DNA of 5,956 nt from Oscillospiraceae bacterium (GTDB lineage: Bacteria; Bacillota_A; Clostridia; Saccharofermentanales; Saccharofermentanaceae): contig CADCPU010000021.1 of the NCBI GenBank assembly GCA_902803365.1, positions 1 through 5,956 on the forward strand, in the 5' to 3' direction. The notes beneath the pieces were generated by a model that had not been told where the DNA came from, made no database searches, and worked only from the letters and a program-made list of their open reading frames with translations. Positions 1-5,955 of the stretch are shown piece after piece (position 1 is the stretch's first letter; each line of letters begins with the position of its first letter). Both the position numbers and the translations under genes were made by a program.

Positions 1-723
1 AAGGTTGACGCAAGAGTCTTGAATGCATTGTCTTCGATCGCTCAGAGCGCTCATAAGTTCAGTAACGACATCAGACTCCTCCAGCACCTGAAGGAGATCG
101 AAGAGCCTTTCGAAAAGACACAGATCGGTTCTTCCGCTATGGCATATAAGAGAAATCCTATGAGATCCGAGCGTATCGCTTCTTTGTCCCGTTATGTCAT
201 CGCTGACGTTTTGAATCCTGCAATGACAGCTGCAGAGCAGTGGTTCGAGAGAACACTCGACGACTCTGCAAACAAGCGTATCAGTGTTCCTGAGGCATTC
301 CTTGCTGTTGATGCAGTCCTCGGTATCTACGCTAACGTAGTTGACGGTCTTGTTGTATATCCTAATATGATCAACAAGCACATCATGGACGAGCTTCCTT
401 TTATGGCTACAGAGAACATCATGATGGAAGCAGTTAAGAAGGGCGGCGACCGTCAGGAGCTCCACGAGAAGATCCGTGTATATTCCATGGAGGCAGGTTC
501 TGTAGTTAAGAACGAAGGTAAGCCTAATGATCTTCTTTCCAGGATCGTTAAGGACCCTGCATTCGGACTCAAGGAAGAAGACCTTGCAAAGATGCTCGAT
601 CCTAAGCTCTACATCGGCAGATGCCCTGAGCAGGTAGACACATTCCTTAACGAAGCTATCAAGCCTATCCTTGAAGCACACAAAGCTGACCTTGAAGTAA
701 CAGCAGTGGAACTTAAAGTATAA
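1..723 (+). CDS. purB: Adenylosuccinate lyase, C-terminal part (5' end outside window)
   Basis: Adenylosuccinate lyase of the fumarase/aspartase superfamily. It releases fumarate from SAICAR and from adenylosuccinate, so it acts twice in purine nucleotide synthesis, in the cytoplasm as a homotetramer. The reading frame is open from base 1 (K-V-D-A-R-V-L-N), so the gene starts upstream; 240 C-terminal residues are visible. A TTG at 19 can be read as a start but is internal. The superfamily signature loop GSSAMAYKRNPMRSE is encoded at 127-171; its serines include the family's catalytic serine, and its K-R-N contacts substrate. The R-N-P-M-R-S-E-R form resembles the longer PurB/ADSL type (about 475 residues, like the human enzyme) more than the B. 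subtilis type, so roughly half the protein is missing. The stop TAA (721-723) overlaps the next ATG by one base, suggesting coupled translation. The family call is very secure. Confidence 0.96.
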   Translation, partial: KVDARVLNALSSIAQSAHKFSNDIRLLQHLKEIEEPFEKTQIGSSAMAYKRNPMRSERIASLSRYVIADVLNPAMTAAEQWFERTLDDSANKRISVPEAFLAVDAVLGIYANVVDGLVVYPNMINKHIMDELPFMATENIMMEAVKKGGDRQELHEKIRVYSMEAGSVVKNEGKPNDLLSRIVKDPAFGLKEEDLAKMLDPKLYIGRCPEQVDTFLNEAIKPILEAHKADLEVTAVELKV

Positions 724-1862
724 TGATATATTTTGATAACAGCGCAACAACCAAGCCTTTGCCTGAAGTTGCCAAGCTCGTTTCCGAAGAACTGACTTCG
801 GATGAACTCTGGGGAAATCCCGGTTCTCTCCATGAACTTGGCACCAAGGCATACAAGGCATATATAAATGCAAAAGAAGAAACAGCTTCCTGCCTCGGAA
901 TCCGAGAGCAGGAACTTGTTTTTACGTCCTGTGCTACTGAAAGTGCCGATACGGCCATCACGGGATACTTAAGACGCAACAGAAGAAGCGGTCGTACCGT
1001 CATTACGACAAGGACCGAGCATCGTGCAACGCTCTCCGTTATGGAACGTATCGCAGATGAGGGTATCAATGTCATCTATATTGATGTGGATAAGAACGGC
1101 AGACCTGACCTTGATCAGCTTGCCAACGCAATCACCGGAGATACCGCACTTCTTTGCTTTACATACGTTAATAACGAGACGGGCGCGATCCTTCCTATCG
1201 AAGAGATCGTATCGATCAGGGATTCCAAGAACCGCAGTACGGCTATCTATCTTGATATCGTCCAGGCTGCAGGTAAGCTTCGTATCGATCTTCATAAGCT
1301 CGGAGTTGAGATGGCTTCATTCTCGGCTCACAAGATCCACGGTCTTAAGGGCTGCGGCGGACTTTATATCAAAAACGGCGTAAAGATCGATCCTTATATT
1401 CTCGGCGGCGGTCAGCAAAACGGCATGAGATCCGGTACTGAAAGTATCCTTCTTGCCCGTTCCACGGCTCTTGCCATGAAGCTTTCACAGGAAGGTATGG
1501 AAGATCACTATAAAGCTTGCCAAGAGATCAATTCTTATCTCAGGACTGAGCTTTCCAAGCGTAATGCTACGATCCTTTCTCCTGAGGATGCTCTTCCTTA
1601 TGTTCTGAACGTATCGTTTGAAGGTTTTGAATCAGAGACTATGCTTCATTGCCTTGAACGTTATAATATATATGTTTCGACCATTTCGGCATGCTCATCC
1701 AAGACGAAGAAGATAAGCTACGTATTGGAAGCAATGGGCGTTGACAGAAAACTTGCCACCAATGCCGTGCGCCTCAGTTTTTCGAGATTCAACACAATGG
1801 AAGAAGCAAAGGAGTTCATCGCCAAAGTCGATGAGATCTATCAATTATTTGCATTGAGATAA
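723..1862 (+). CDS. Cysteine desulfurase, NifS/NifZ-like, probable sulfur donor to ThiI
   Basis: PLP-dependent class V aminotransferase-fold enzyme that turns cysteine into alanine and holds the sulfur as a persulfide. It has 379 residues and starts with the classic M-I-Y-F-D-N-S-A-T-T, which fixes the start. Visible landmarks are GNPGSLH (31-37), His100 expected to stack on PLP, NNETG (150-154), Asp178 and Gln181 at the cofactor, Lys204 in SAHK as the Schiff-base lysine, GGGQQNGMRSGTES (228-241), and Cys324 in SACSSK as the persulfide cysteine. The short C-terminus and the SACSSK loop resemble B. subtilis NifZ, the dedicated partner of ThiI, rather than housekeeping IscS. The position directly before thiI supports that role. 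There are oddities: Ile321 where GSAC usually has Gly, Cys70 in TSCATE where Gly is usual, and Asp76 where Asn is usual. No strong ribosome site is seen; translation is probably coupled to purB. Family call secure; the ThiI partnership is inferred. Confidence 0.93.
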   Translation: MIYFDNSATTKPLPEVAKLVSEELTSDELWGNPGSLHELGTKAYKAYINAKEETASCLGIREQELVFTSCATESADTAITGYLRRNRRSGRTVITTRTEHRATLSVMERIADEGINVIYIDVDKNGRPDLDQLANAITGDTALLCFTYVNNETGAILPIEEIVSIRDSKNRSTAIYLDIVQAAGKLRIDLHKLGVEMASFSAHKIHGLKGCGGLYIKNGVKIDPYILGGGQQNGMRSGTESILLARSTALAMKLSQEGMEDHYKACQEINSYLRTELSKRNATILSPEDALPYVLNVSFEGFESETMLHCLERYNIYVSTISACSSKTKKISYVLEAMGVDRKLATNAVRLSFSRFNTMEEAKEFIAKVDEIYQLFALR

Positions 1863-1872
1863 AGGGGTCAAT

Positions 1873-3072
1873 ATGAGTAACAACGTAATCCTGGCCAGAA
1901 TGGGCGAAGTAACGCTCAAGGGTCTTAACAGAGGAAACTTCGAGGCTAAGCTCAAGAATAATCTTAAGTACAGACTTAAGCAGTTCGGCAAGCTCAATAT
2001 CTATCAGAGCCAGAGCCGTATCTGGATCGAGCCTTATGAGGGTGATGAGAATCCTTATTTCCAGAATGAGCAGACTGCTGCTGAGATCTTGAACGCAGTA
2101 GTTCAGGTATTCGGTATCGTATCCGCTTCTCTCGCTCGAAAGTTTGAAGGCGGCATCGACGAGATCCGTCAGAATGCGGTCGAATATATGCGTGAATACT
2201 TAAAGCTTTATCCTGACCACAAGACTTTTAAGGTCGAGAGTAAGCGCGGCAACAAGCATTTCCCGATGACATCGCCTGAGATCTCCAACGAGATCGGCGG
2301 ATATCTTCTCGAGAACTTCGATTGCTTAAGCGTTGACGTTAACAAGCCGGATTTCATCTTTAATGTCGAAGTTCGCGATTTCTGCTATGTATATGCAGGA
2401 AAGATCATGGGACACAGAGGTCTTCCTGTCGGAACGGCAGGCAAGGGAATGCTCCTTTTGTCCGGCGGTATCGACAGCCCTGTAGCCGGTTACATGATGG
2501 CAAGCCGCGGCATGATGCTCGAGGCAGTATATTTCCATTCTTTCCCATATACGAGTGACAGAGCTAAGGATAAGGTAGTAGATCTTGCAAAGATCGTATC
2601 CAGATTTTCGGGCCGCTTGAAGCTTCACGTTGTAAACTTCACTCAGATCCAGCTCGATATGTACAAGAACAGCCGTCAGGATATGCTCACGGTAACGATG
2701 CGACGTGTCATGCTCCAGATCGCTGAGAAGCTTGCACTTCAGAACGGCTGCGGATGCCTTATCACAGGTGAATCCTTAGGTCAGGTCGCAAGCCAGACTC
2801 TCGAAGCTATCCAGTTCACGAATGAAGTAGTAGACCTTCCGATCTTCAGACCTCTTATCGGTCTTGATAAGGAAGCAACAACAGAGATCAGCCGCAAGAT
2901 CGGCGCATTCGAGACTTCTATACTCCCTTATGAGGATTGCTGCACCGTTTTCGTTGCAAAGCATCCTAAGACACATCCGAACAGGGATGATATCATTGAG
3001 GCTGAGCAGAACCTCGATATCGCCAAGATGGTTGAAGACGGCCTTAACGGCATTGAGACAATAATCATATGA
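1873..3072 (+). CDS. thiI: tRNA 4-thiouridine synthase (tRNA uracil sulfurtransferase) ThiI, rhodanese-less form
   Basis: ThiI adenylates uridine 8 of tRNA and replaces its oxygen with sulfur; in some bacteria it also helps sulfurate ThiS for thiamine synthesis. The 399-residue protein has an N-terminal ferredoxin-like/THUMP half (about 1-170, opening ILARMGEVTLKGLNRGNFE, with KRGNKHF at 124-130) that grips tRNA, and a PP-loop ATP pyrophosphatase domain with SGGIDSP at 197-203. It ends near residue 399, whereas E. coli ThiI is about 480 residues and carries a rhodanese domain with the persulfide cysteine. That domain is absent here, as in Bacillus-type ThiI, so the upstream desulfurase likely delivers sulfur directly. 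Cys356 in PYEDCC appears to match E. coli Cys344, the catalytic cysteine of the core; Cys357 is its neighbour. The start is supported by AAAGGGG (1861-1867) five bases before ATG. The stop overlaps the next gene as ATGA. Confidence 0.95.
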   Translation: MSNNVILARMGEVTLKGLNRGNFEAKLKNNLKYRLKQFGKLNIYQSQSRIWIEPYEGDENPYFQNEQTAAEILNAVVQVFGIVSASLARKFEGGIDEIRQNAVEYMREYLKLYPDHKTFKVESKRGNKHFPMTSPEISNEIGGYLLENFDCLSVDVNKPDFIFNVEVRDFCYVYAGKIMGHRGLPVGTAGKGMLLLSGGIDSPVAGYMMASRGMMLEAVYFHSFPYTSDRAKDKVVDLAKIVSRFSGRLKLHVVNFTQIQLDMYKNSRQDMLTVTMRRVMLQIAEKLALQNGCGCLITGESLGQVASQTLEAIQFTNEVVDLPIFRPLIGLDKEATTEISRKIGAFETSILPYEDCCTVFVAKHPKTHPNRDDIIEAEQNLDIAKMVEDGLNGIETIII

Positions 3073-4091
3073 AAACAGGAAAACTGACTAACGAACAATT
3101 ATCGGAGCTCGTACTGAGCAGACTTCCGAAGACATCGCCTTCGACTCTCGTAGGCGCATCTATCGGTGCGGACTGCGCATGGCTCAATCTCGGAGATAAG
3201 ATCCTCGTATCTTCTTCGGATCCTATCACTGCAGGCGGAAAGCAGTCCGGTACACTTGCGATCCACGTGTCATGCAATGATATCGCATCTTGCGGCATCA
3301 GGCCTTCCGGAATATTGTTCGTTATCATCGCTCCGCCGTCCTGCAGTGAAGCTGACATTACATCGATCGTAGACCAGGCCTCCAAGGAAGCCGGAGCTCT
3401 CGGTGTAGATATCGTAGGCGGTCATACAGAGGTCAATGACACGGTCAAGGACTTTGTTGTTATCACGACTGCATTCGGTATCATCGATAAATCACATCCT
3501 GTCCCGCTCGGCAAGGCCAAGGTCGGCGACAAGTTAATCATGACGAAGAGCTGCGGAATCGAAGGAAGTTATATAGCTGCCAATTCCCGCAAGGATGATC
3601 TTGCATCCAAGATCGATCAGACTCTCATTGATGAGGCGCTCTCATATGACAGATTCATATCTGTTGTTAAAGAAGGCGAGATCGCAGGCGGAATAATCAA
3701 TTCAGAATTTACCAAGGATGAGCGTGGCTTCTATTACGGTGCCGTCAACCTCATGCATGATATTACCGAAGGCGGTGTATACGGTGCAGCTTATGAGATG
3801 GCGCACTTTTCCGGACTCGGCATCAGGCTTGATCCTTCGTTGATCCCGATCAGCGATGCGACCCGTGAGATATGCAGGACACTGGACATCGATCCTTATC
3901 GTCTTATCTCTTCAGGTTCTCTGCTCCTTGCAACGTCCGAGGAAGAACGTGTTCTTCGCAAACTTCGCGAGGGCGGGGTAGAAGCATGCGTAATAGGCGA
4001 ATTTACCGAGAGCGGATATGAGCTTGTTTTCGAAAACGGCGAGCGCTCGGATCTTGAACCACCACGCGCTGACGAAATATATAAACTTTAA
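3069..4091 (+). CDS. AIR synthase/HypE/SelD-superfamily protein of unknown substrate
   Basis: A 340-residue protein of the PurM-like ATP-binding superfamily (AIR synthase PurM, HypE, SelD, ThiL, PurL). The N-terminal PurM-like domain shows GADCA (33-37, the place of the G-D-D-A-A motif), S-S-D-P (49-52), C-N-D-I-A-S-C-G (69-76, the N-D-x-A motif) and GGHTE (117-121). The C-terminal domain has HDITEGGVYGA (230-240) and an SSGSLL segment (281-286) typical of the family. It is unlikely to be true HypE because the ending is IYKL rather than the HypE P-R-x-C tail. It is unlikely to be SelD because the N-terminal Cys/Sec-containing glycine-rich loop is missing. It is not PurM by overall sequence. 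It probably uses ATP to phosphorylate or activate a small molecule. The start overlaps the thiI stop by four bases, so it belongs to the sulfur-transfer operon; a link to s4U or thiamine chemistry is inferred only from that position. Confidence 0.82.
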   Translation: MKTGKLTNEQLSELVLSRLPKTSPSTLVGASIGADCAWLNLGDKILVSSSDPITAGGKQSGTLAIHVSCNDIASCGIRPSGILFVIIAPPSCSEADITSIVDQASKEAGALGVDIVGGHTEVNDTVKDFVVITTAFGIIDKSHPVPLGKAKVGDKLIMTKSCGIEGSYIAANSRKDDLASKIDQTLIDEALSYDRFISVVKEGEIAGGIINSEFTKDERGFYYGAVNLMHDITEGGVYGAAYEMAHFSGLGIRLDPSLIPISDATREICRTLDIDPYRLISSGSLLLATSEEERVLRKLREGGVEACVIGEFTESGYELVFENGERSDLEPPRADEIYKL

Positions 4092-4100
4092 TATTTGGTA

Positions 4101-4129
4101 TTTACCCGATAAAAAAATAAATGTATTAT
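4101..4129 (+). promoter_or_regulatory. Candidate sigma-A promoter for glyA
   Basis: In the 71-nt gap before glyA, TTTACC (4101-4106) and TATTAT (4124-4129) are separated by 17 bases, the preferred spacing, in AT-rich DNA. TATAGT at 4127-4132 is an overlapping alternative -10. No terminator hairpin is visible between the preceding stop and this site, so read-through from the thiI operon may also feed glyA. A GGAGGA ribosome site at 4150-4155 follows, eight bases before the glyA ATG. The call rests on sequence match and position only. Confidence 0.5.
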
Positions 4130-4162
4130 AGTCTATGCAATAAAAATATGGAGGAATGATCA

Positions 4163-5404
4163 ATGTACGATCACATTAAAGCAGAAGATCCCGAACTTTA
4201 TTCAGCAATAATGCAAGAGCTCGGAAGACAGAGAAGCAAGATTGAATTGATTGCATCGGAGAACTTTGTATCTGAGGCTGTTCTTGAAGCAGCTGGTTCT
4301 CCTCTTACAAATAAATATGCCGAGGGTTACCCGGGAAAGCGTTATTACGGCGGATGCGAATATGTTGATATCGCAGAGCAGCTCGCAATCGACAGAGCAA
4401 AGCAGCTCTTCGGCGCTGAGCACGTTAACGTTCAGCCACACTCCGGCGCACAGGCTAACACAGCTGTTTACTTCGCAGTTCTCGAACCGGGCGATACTAT
4501 CCTCGGTATGGATCTCGCTCACGGTGGTCACTTGACACACGGTATGAAGCTTAACGTATCCGGTAGAACATATCATTCTGAATTCTATCAGGTAGACGAG
4601 AAGACACAGCTCATCGATTACGAGGCAGTAAGAGCTAAGGCTCTCGAGTGCAAGCCTAAGATCATCGTTGCAGGTGCTTCCGCTTATCCTAGGATCATCG
4701 ATTTCAAGAAGTTCCGTGAGATCGCTGACGAAGTTGGCGCTTATCTCTTCGTAGATATGGCTCACATCGCAGGTCTCGTTGCTGCAGGTCTTCACCCTAA
4801 TCCGGTACCTTACGCACACTTCGTTACAACAACTACACACAAGACACTTCGCGGACCTCGCGGCGGTATCATCATGTGTAAGGAAGAGTTTGCTAAGAAG
4901 ATCGATTCCGCAGTATTCCCAGGCCAGCAGGGTGGTCCTCTCATGCACATCATCGCTGCTAAGGCTGTTGCATTCAAGGAAGCTCTTTCTGATGAGTTCC
5001 GTGATTATGCAAACAACATCATCAAGAACGCTAAGGCATTGTCCGAGGCTCTCATCGCTCGTAACGTTAACCTCGTTTCCGGCGGTACTGACAACCACTT
5101 GATGCTCATCGACCTCCGCGGCACAGGCATCACAGGTAAGGAACTCCAGCTCCGTCTCGATGACTGCAACATCACAGCTAACAAGAACGCTATTCCTTTC
5201 GATCCTGAGAAGCCTTTCGTTACTTCCGGTGTTCGTATCGGTACAGCAGCTTGTACAGCTCGTGGCATGAAGGAGGAGGATATGGTCGAGATCGCTGATC
5301 TTATCTCCCTCTGCATCTTCGATTACGAGAACAAGAAGGATGAGATCATTGCTCGTGTAGCAAAGATCACAGACAAGTATCCTTTGTATCCTGATATCAA
5401 GTAA
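4163..5404 (+). CDS. glyA: Serine hydroxymethyltransferase
   Basis: PLP enzyme that interconverts serine plus tetrahydrofolate with glycine plus 5,10-methylene-tetrahydrofolate, the main source of one-carbon units for purine, thymidylate and methionine synthesis. It is cytoplasmic and normally works as a homodimer (tetramer in some species). The 413-residue length matches bacterial GlyA (E. coli 417). Landmarks are [11 protein letters not shown] (28-38), [16 protein letters not shown] (54-69), QPHSGAQAN (91-99), VDMAHIAGL (197-205, with Asp198 and His201 at the PLP ring), and [14 protein letters not shown] (222-235), where Lys227 forms the Schiff base. Arg358 in TSGVRIGT should bind the substrate carboxylate. 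After it, TAACTARG differs from the common T-P-A-x-T-x-R-G: proline is replaced by Ala362. The start is fixed by GGAGGA at 4150-4155. The gene is followed by an intrinsic terminator and so probably ends its transcription unit. Confidence 0.97.
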   Translation: MYDHIKAEDPELYSAIMQELGRQRSKIELIASENFVSEAVLEAAGSPLTNKYAEGYPGKRYYGGCEYVDIAEQLAIDRAKQLFGAEHVNVQPHSGAQANTAVYFAVLEPGDTILGMDLAHGGHLTHGMKLNVSGRTYHSEFYQVDEKTQLIDYEAVRAKALECKPKIIVAGASAYPRIIDFKKFREIADEVGAYLFVDMAHIAGLVAAGLHPNPVPYAHFVTTTTHKTLRGPRGGIIMCKEEFAKKIDSAVFPGQQGGPLMHIIAAKAVAFKEALSDEFRDYANNIIKNAKALSEALIARNVNLVSGGTDNHLMLIDLRGTGITGKELQLRLDDCNITANKNAIPFDPEKPFVTSGVRIGTAACTARGMKEEDMVEIADLISLCIFDYENKKDEIIARVAKITDKYPLYPDIK

Positions 5405-5425
5405 TATCAGCTGATCTGAATTTTC

Positions 5426-5461
5426 AAGATCGTCACGTATCGCGCGTGGCGATCTTTTTTT
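5426..5461 (+). terminator. Rho-independent terminator after glyA
   Basis: A 12-bp stem (AAGATCGTCACG at 5426-5437 with CGTGGCGATCTT at 5445-5456, one G-U pair) closes a 7-nt loop (TATCGCG) and runs into seven T residues (5455-5461). It begins 22 bases after the glyA stop. This is a textbook intrinsic terminator for + strand transcription. The 3' arm shares its last two T with the T run. Confidence 0.93.
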
Positions 5462-5473
5462 GTCTGCTTTCCG

Positions 5474-5576
5474 CTCACCCCTGGGGTGAGTGAGAAGTTT
5501 CACTCATGGTGTGTGACTCACCCTAAGGGTGAGCGAAGAGTAGTGTGCTGATTAGATGTTTCACCTCTAGGGTGAG
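5474..5576. repeat. Left cluster of three 17-bp palindromes, 43-bp period
   Basis: Copies lie at 5474-5490 (CTCACCCCTGGGGTGAG), 5517-5533 (CTCACCCTAAGGGTGAG, the consensus) and 5560-5576 (TTCACCTCTAGGGTGAG, degenerate). Starts are exactly 43 bp apart, leaving 26-bp linkers. The first copy differs from consensus at both arms of the innermost pair (T/A to C/G) and so keeps perfect dyad symmetry. The third has left-arm changes that break DNA symmetry. The linker at 5491-5516 contains a weak imperfect dyad at 5500-5516 (TCAC...GTGA) that may be a decayed copy. Confidence 0.92.
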
Positions 5577-5632
5577 TTTGCATAAAATTGGCTTGATCAT
5601 TTGCCTCGAAAACGATGTGAGTGCTTACTTAC

Positions 5633-5772
5633 GGTAGTCAAAGCCCGCTTGATTCTTCTTTACAGATCACATGAACAGACGTCAAGGCCTTAAGCCGCGT
5701 AGCGGTGCCTTCGGCAGCCTTGACGCCTTGGTCAGTGATCTGTTCTTTTGTATTCAAGCGGGCTTGGCTACC
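5633..5772. repeat. 140-nt inverted-repeat element with three-way-junction fold (MITE-like or structured RNA)
   Basis: The outer stem pairs 5641-5652 with 5754-5765 (12 bp, perfect), and continues past a bulged A5640 as 5633-5639 with 5766-5772 (7 pairs, one G-U). After a pyrimidine-rich internal loop, ACAGATCAC (5662-5670) pairs with GTGATCTGT (5735-5743). After a second, partly pairable internal loop, CGTCAAGGC (5680-5688) pairs with GCCTTGACG (5717-5725). The tip holds two abutting hairpins: CCGC-GTA-GCGG (5695-5705) and TGCC-TTC-GGCA (5706-5716). No T run follows, so it is not a simple terminator. It sits between the two palindrome clusters. It does not match tRNA, SRP RNA, RNase P, tmRNA or a riboswitch that I recognise. 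A small non-autonomous mobile element, a recombination or replication site, or a non-coding RNA all fit; strand is undecided. Confidence 0.75.
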
Positions 5773-5786
5773 TTATTTTGAAAAGA

Positions 5787-5888
5787 CTCACCCTAAGGGT
5801 GAGCAGAAAGTCGCTCTCGTGGTACATGACTCACCCTAAGGGTGAGCGGAAAGTTGCGGCTGTGCATAAGACTCACCCTAAGGGTGAG
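5787..5888. repeat. Right cluster of three identical 17-bp palindromes, 42-43-bp period
   Basis: Three exact copies of CTCACCCTAAGGGTGAG lie at 5787-5803, 5830-5846 and 5872-5888, spaced 43 and 42 bp start to start. Each is preceded by GA, and each is followed by a similar purine-rich tail (CAGAAAGT, CGGAAAGT, CGGGAAGT); the rest of each linker varies. The unit is therefore a diverged 43-bp tandem repeat with an invariant palindromic core. The last copy ends 10 bases before the possible -35 of the downstream promoter, a position where a bound protein could influence initiation. Confidence 0.93.
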
Positions 5889-5898
5889 CGGGAAGTAG

Positions 5899-5929
5899 TT
5901 GAGGAAATGTAGGACAAAAATGATATAAT
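5899..5929 (+). promoter_or_regulatory. Extended -10 promoter for a gene beyond the window
   Basis: TATAAT at 5924-5929 is a perfect -10 box, with TG at 5921-5922 giving the extended form TGATATAAT. The -35 is weak: TTGAGG (5899-5904) lies 19 bases upstream, longer than ideal, which the extended -10 may compensate. A weak -35 next to an operator-like palindrome would suit a regulated promoter, but that is inference. A start site around 5936 is expected. Confidence 0.75.
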
Positions 5930-5935
5930 GTTACT

Positions 5936-5955
5936 TGCGATTATTCGCAGGAGGT
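5936..5955 (+). promoter_or_regulatory. Leader hairpin abutting a strong ribosome site of the next gene
   Basis: TGCGA (5936-5940) and TCGCA (5945-5949) can pair around a TTAT loop. The hairpin begins about where transcription should start, and its last base is the first A of AGGAGGT (5949-5955), a near-perfect Shine-Dalgarno. The start codon should lie just past the window edge. The hairpin could shield the 5' end or lightly tune ribosome access. The downstream product is unknown. Confidence 0.6.

Noticed and set aside
3069..4091. SelD (selenophosphate synthase) or HypE
   Set aside because: The SelD Cys/Sec glycine-rich loop and the HypE C-terminal P-R-x-C tail are both missing.
5406..5415. 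10-bp palindrome ATCAGCTGAT just after the glyA stop
   Set aside because: Short, single copy and without a T run; the adjacent 12-bp terminator accounts for the end of the unit.
4202..5503. Long minus-strand open frame of 433 codons opposite glyA
   Set aside because: It is antisense to an unmistakable glyA, is rich in Cys, Ser and Leu as expected for a shadow frame, and shows no known motif.
5588..5632. Promoter for the folded element
   Set aside because: TTGGCT (5588-5593) and TTGATC (5593-5598) look like -35 boxes, but no acceptable -10 lies 16-19 bases downstream of either.
5633..5772. Integron attC site
   Set aside because: The foldable arms are suggestive, but the conserved RYYYAAC and GTTRRRY core boxes are not at the ends, and no integrase or cassette is seen.
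5671..5781. 36-codon open frame starting ATG-AAC-AGA and ending TGA
   Set aside because: No ribosome site precedes the ATG, and the frame lies across the nested inverted-repeat arms, whose pairing already explains the sequence constraint.
5474..5888. CRISPR array
   Set aside because: The repeat core is only 17 bp, is almost fully palindromic, the linkers are about 26 bp and themselves similar to each other at the start, the spacing is broken by a 140-nt element, and no cas gene is visible.
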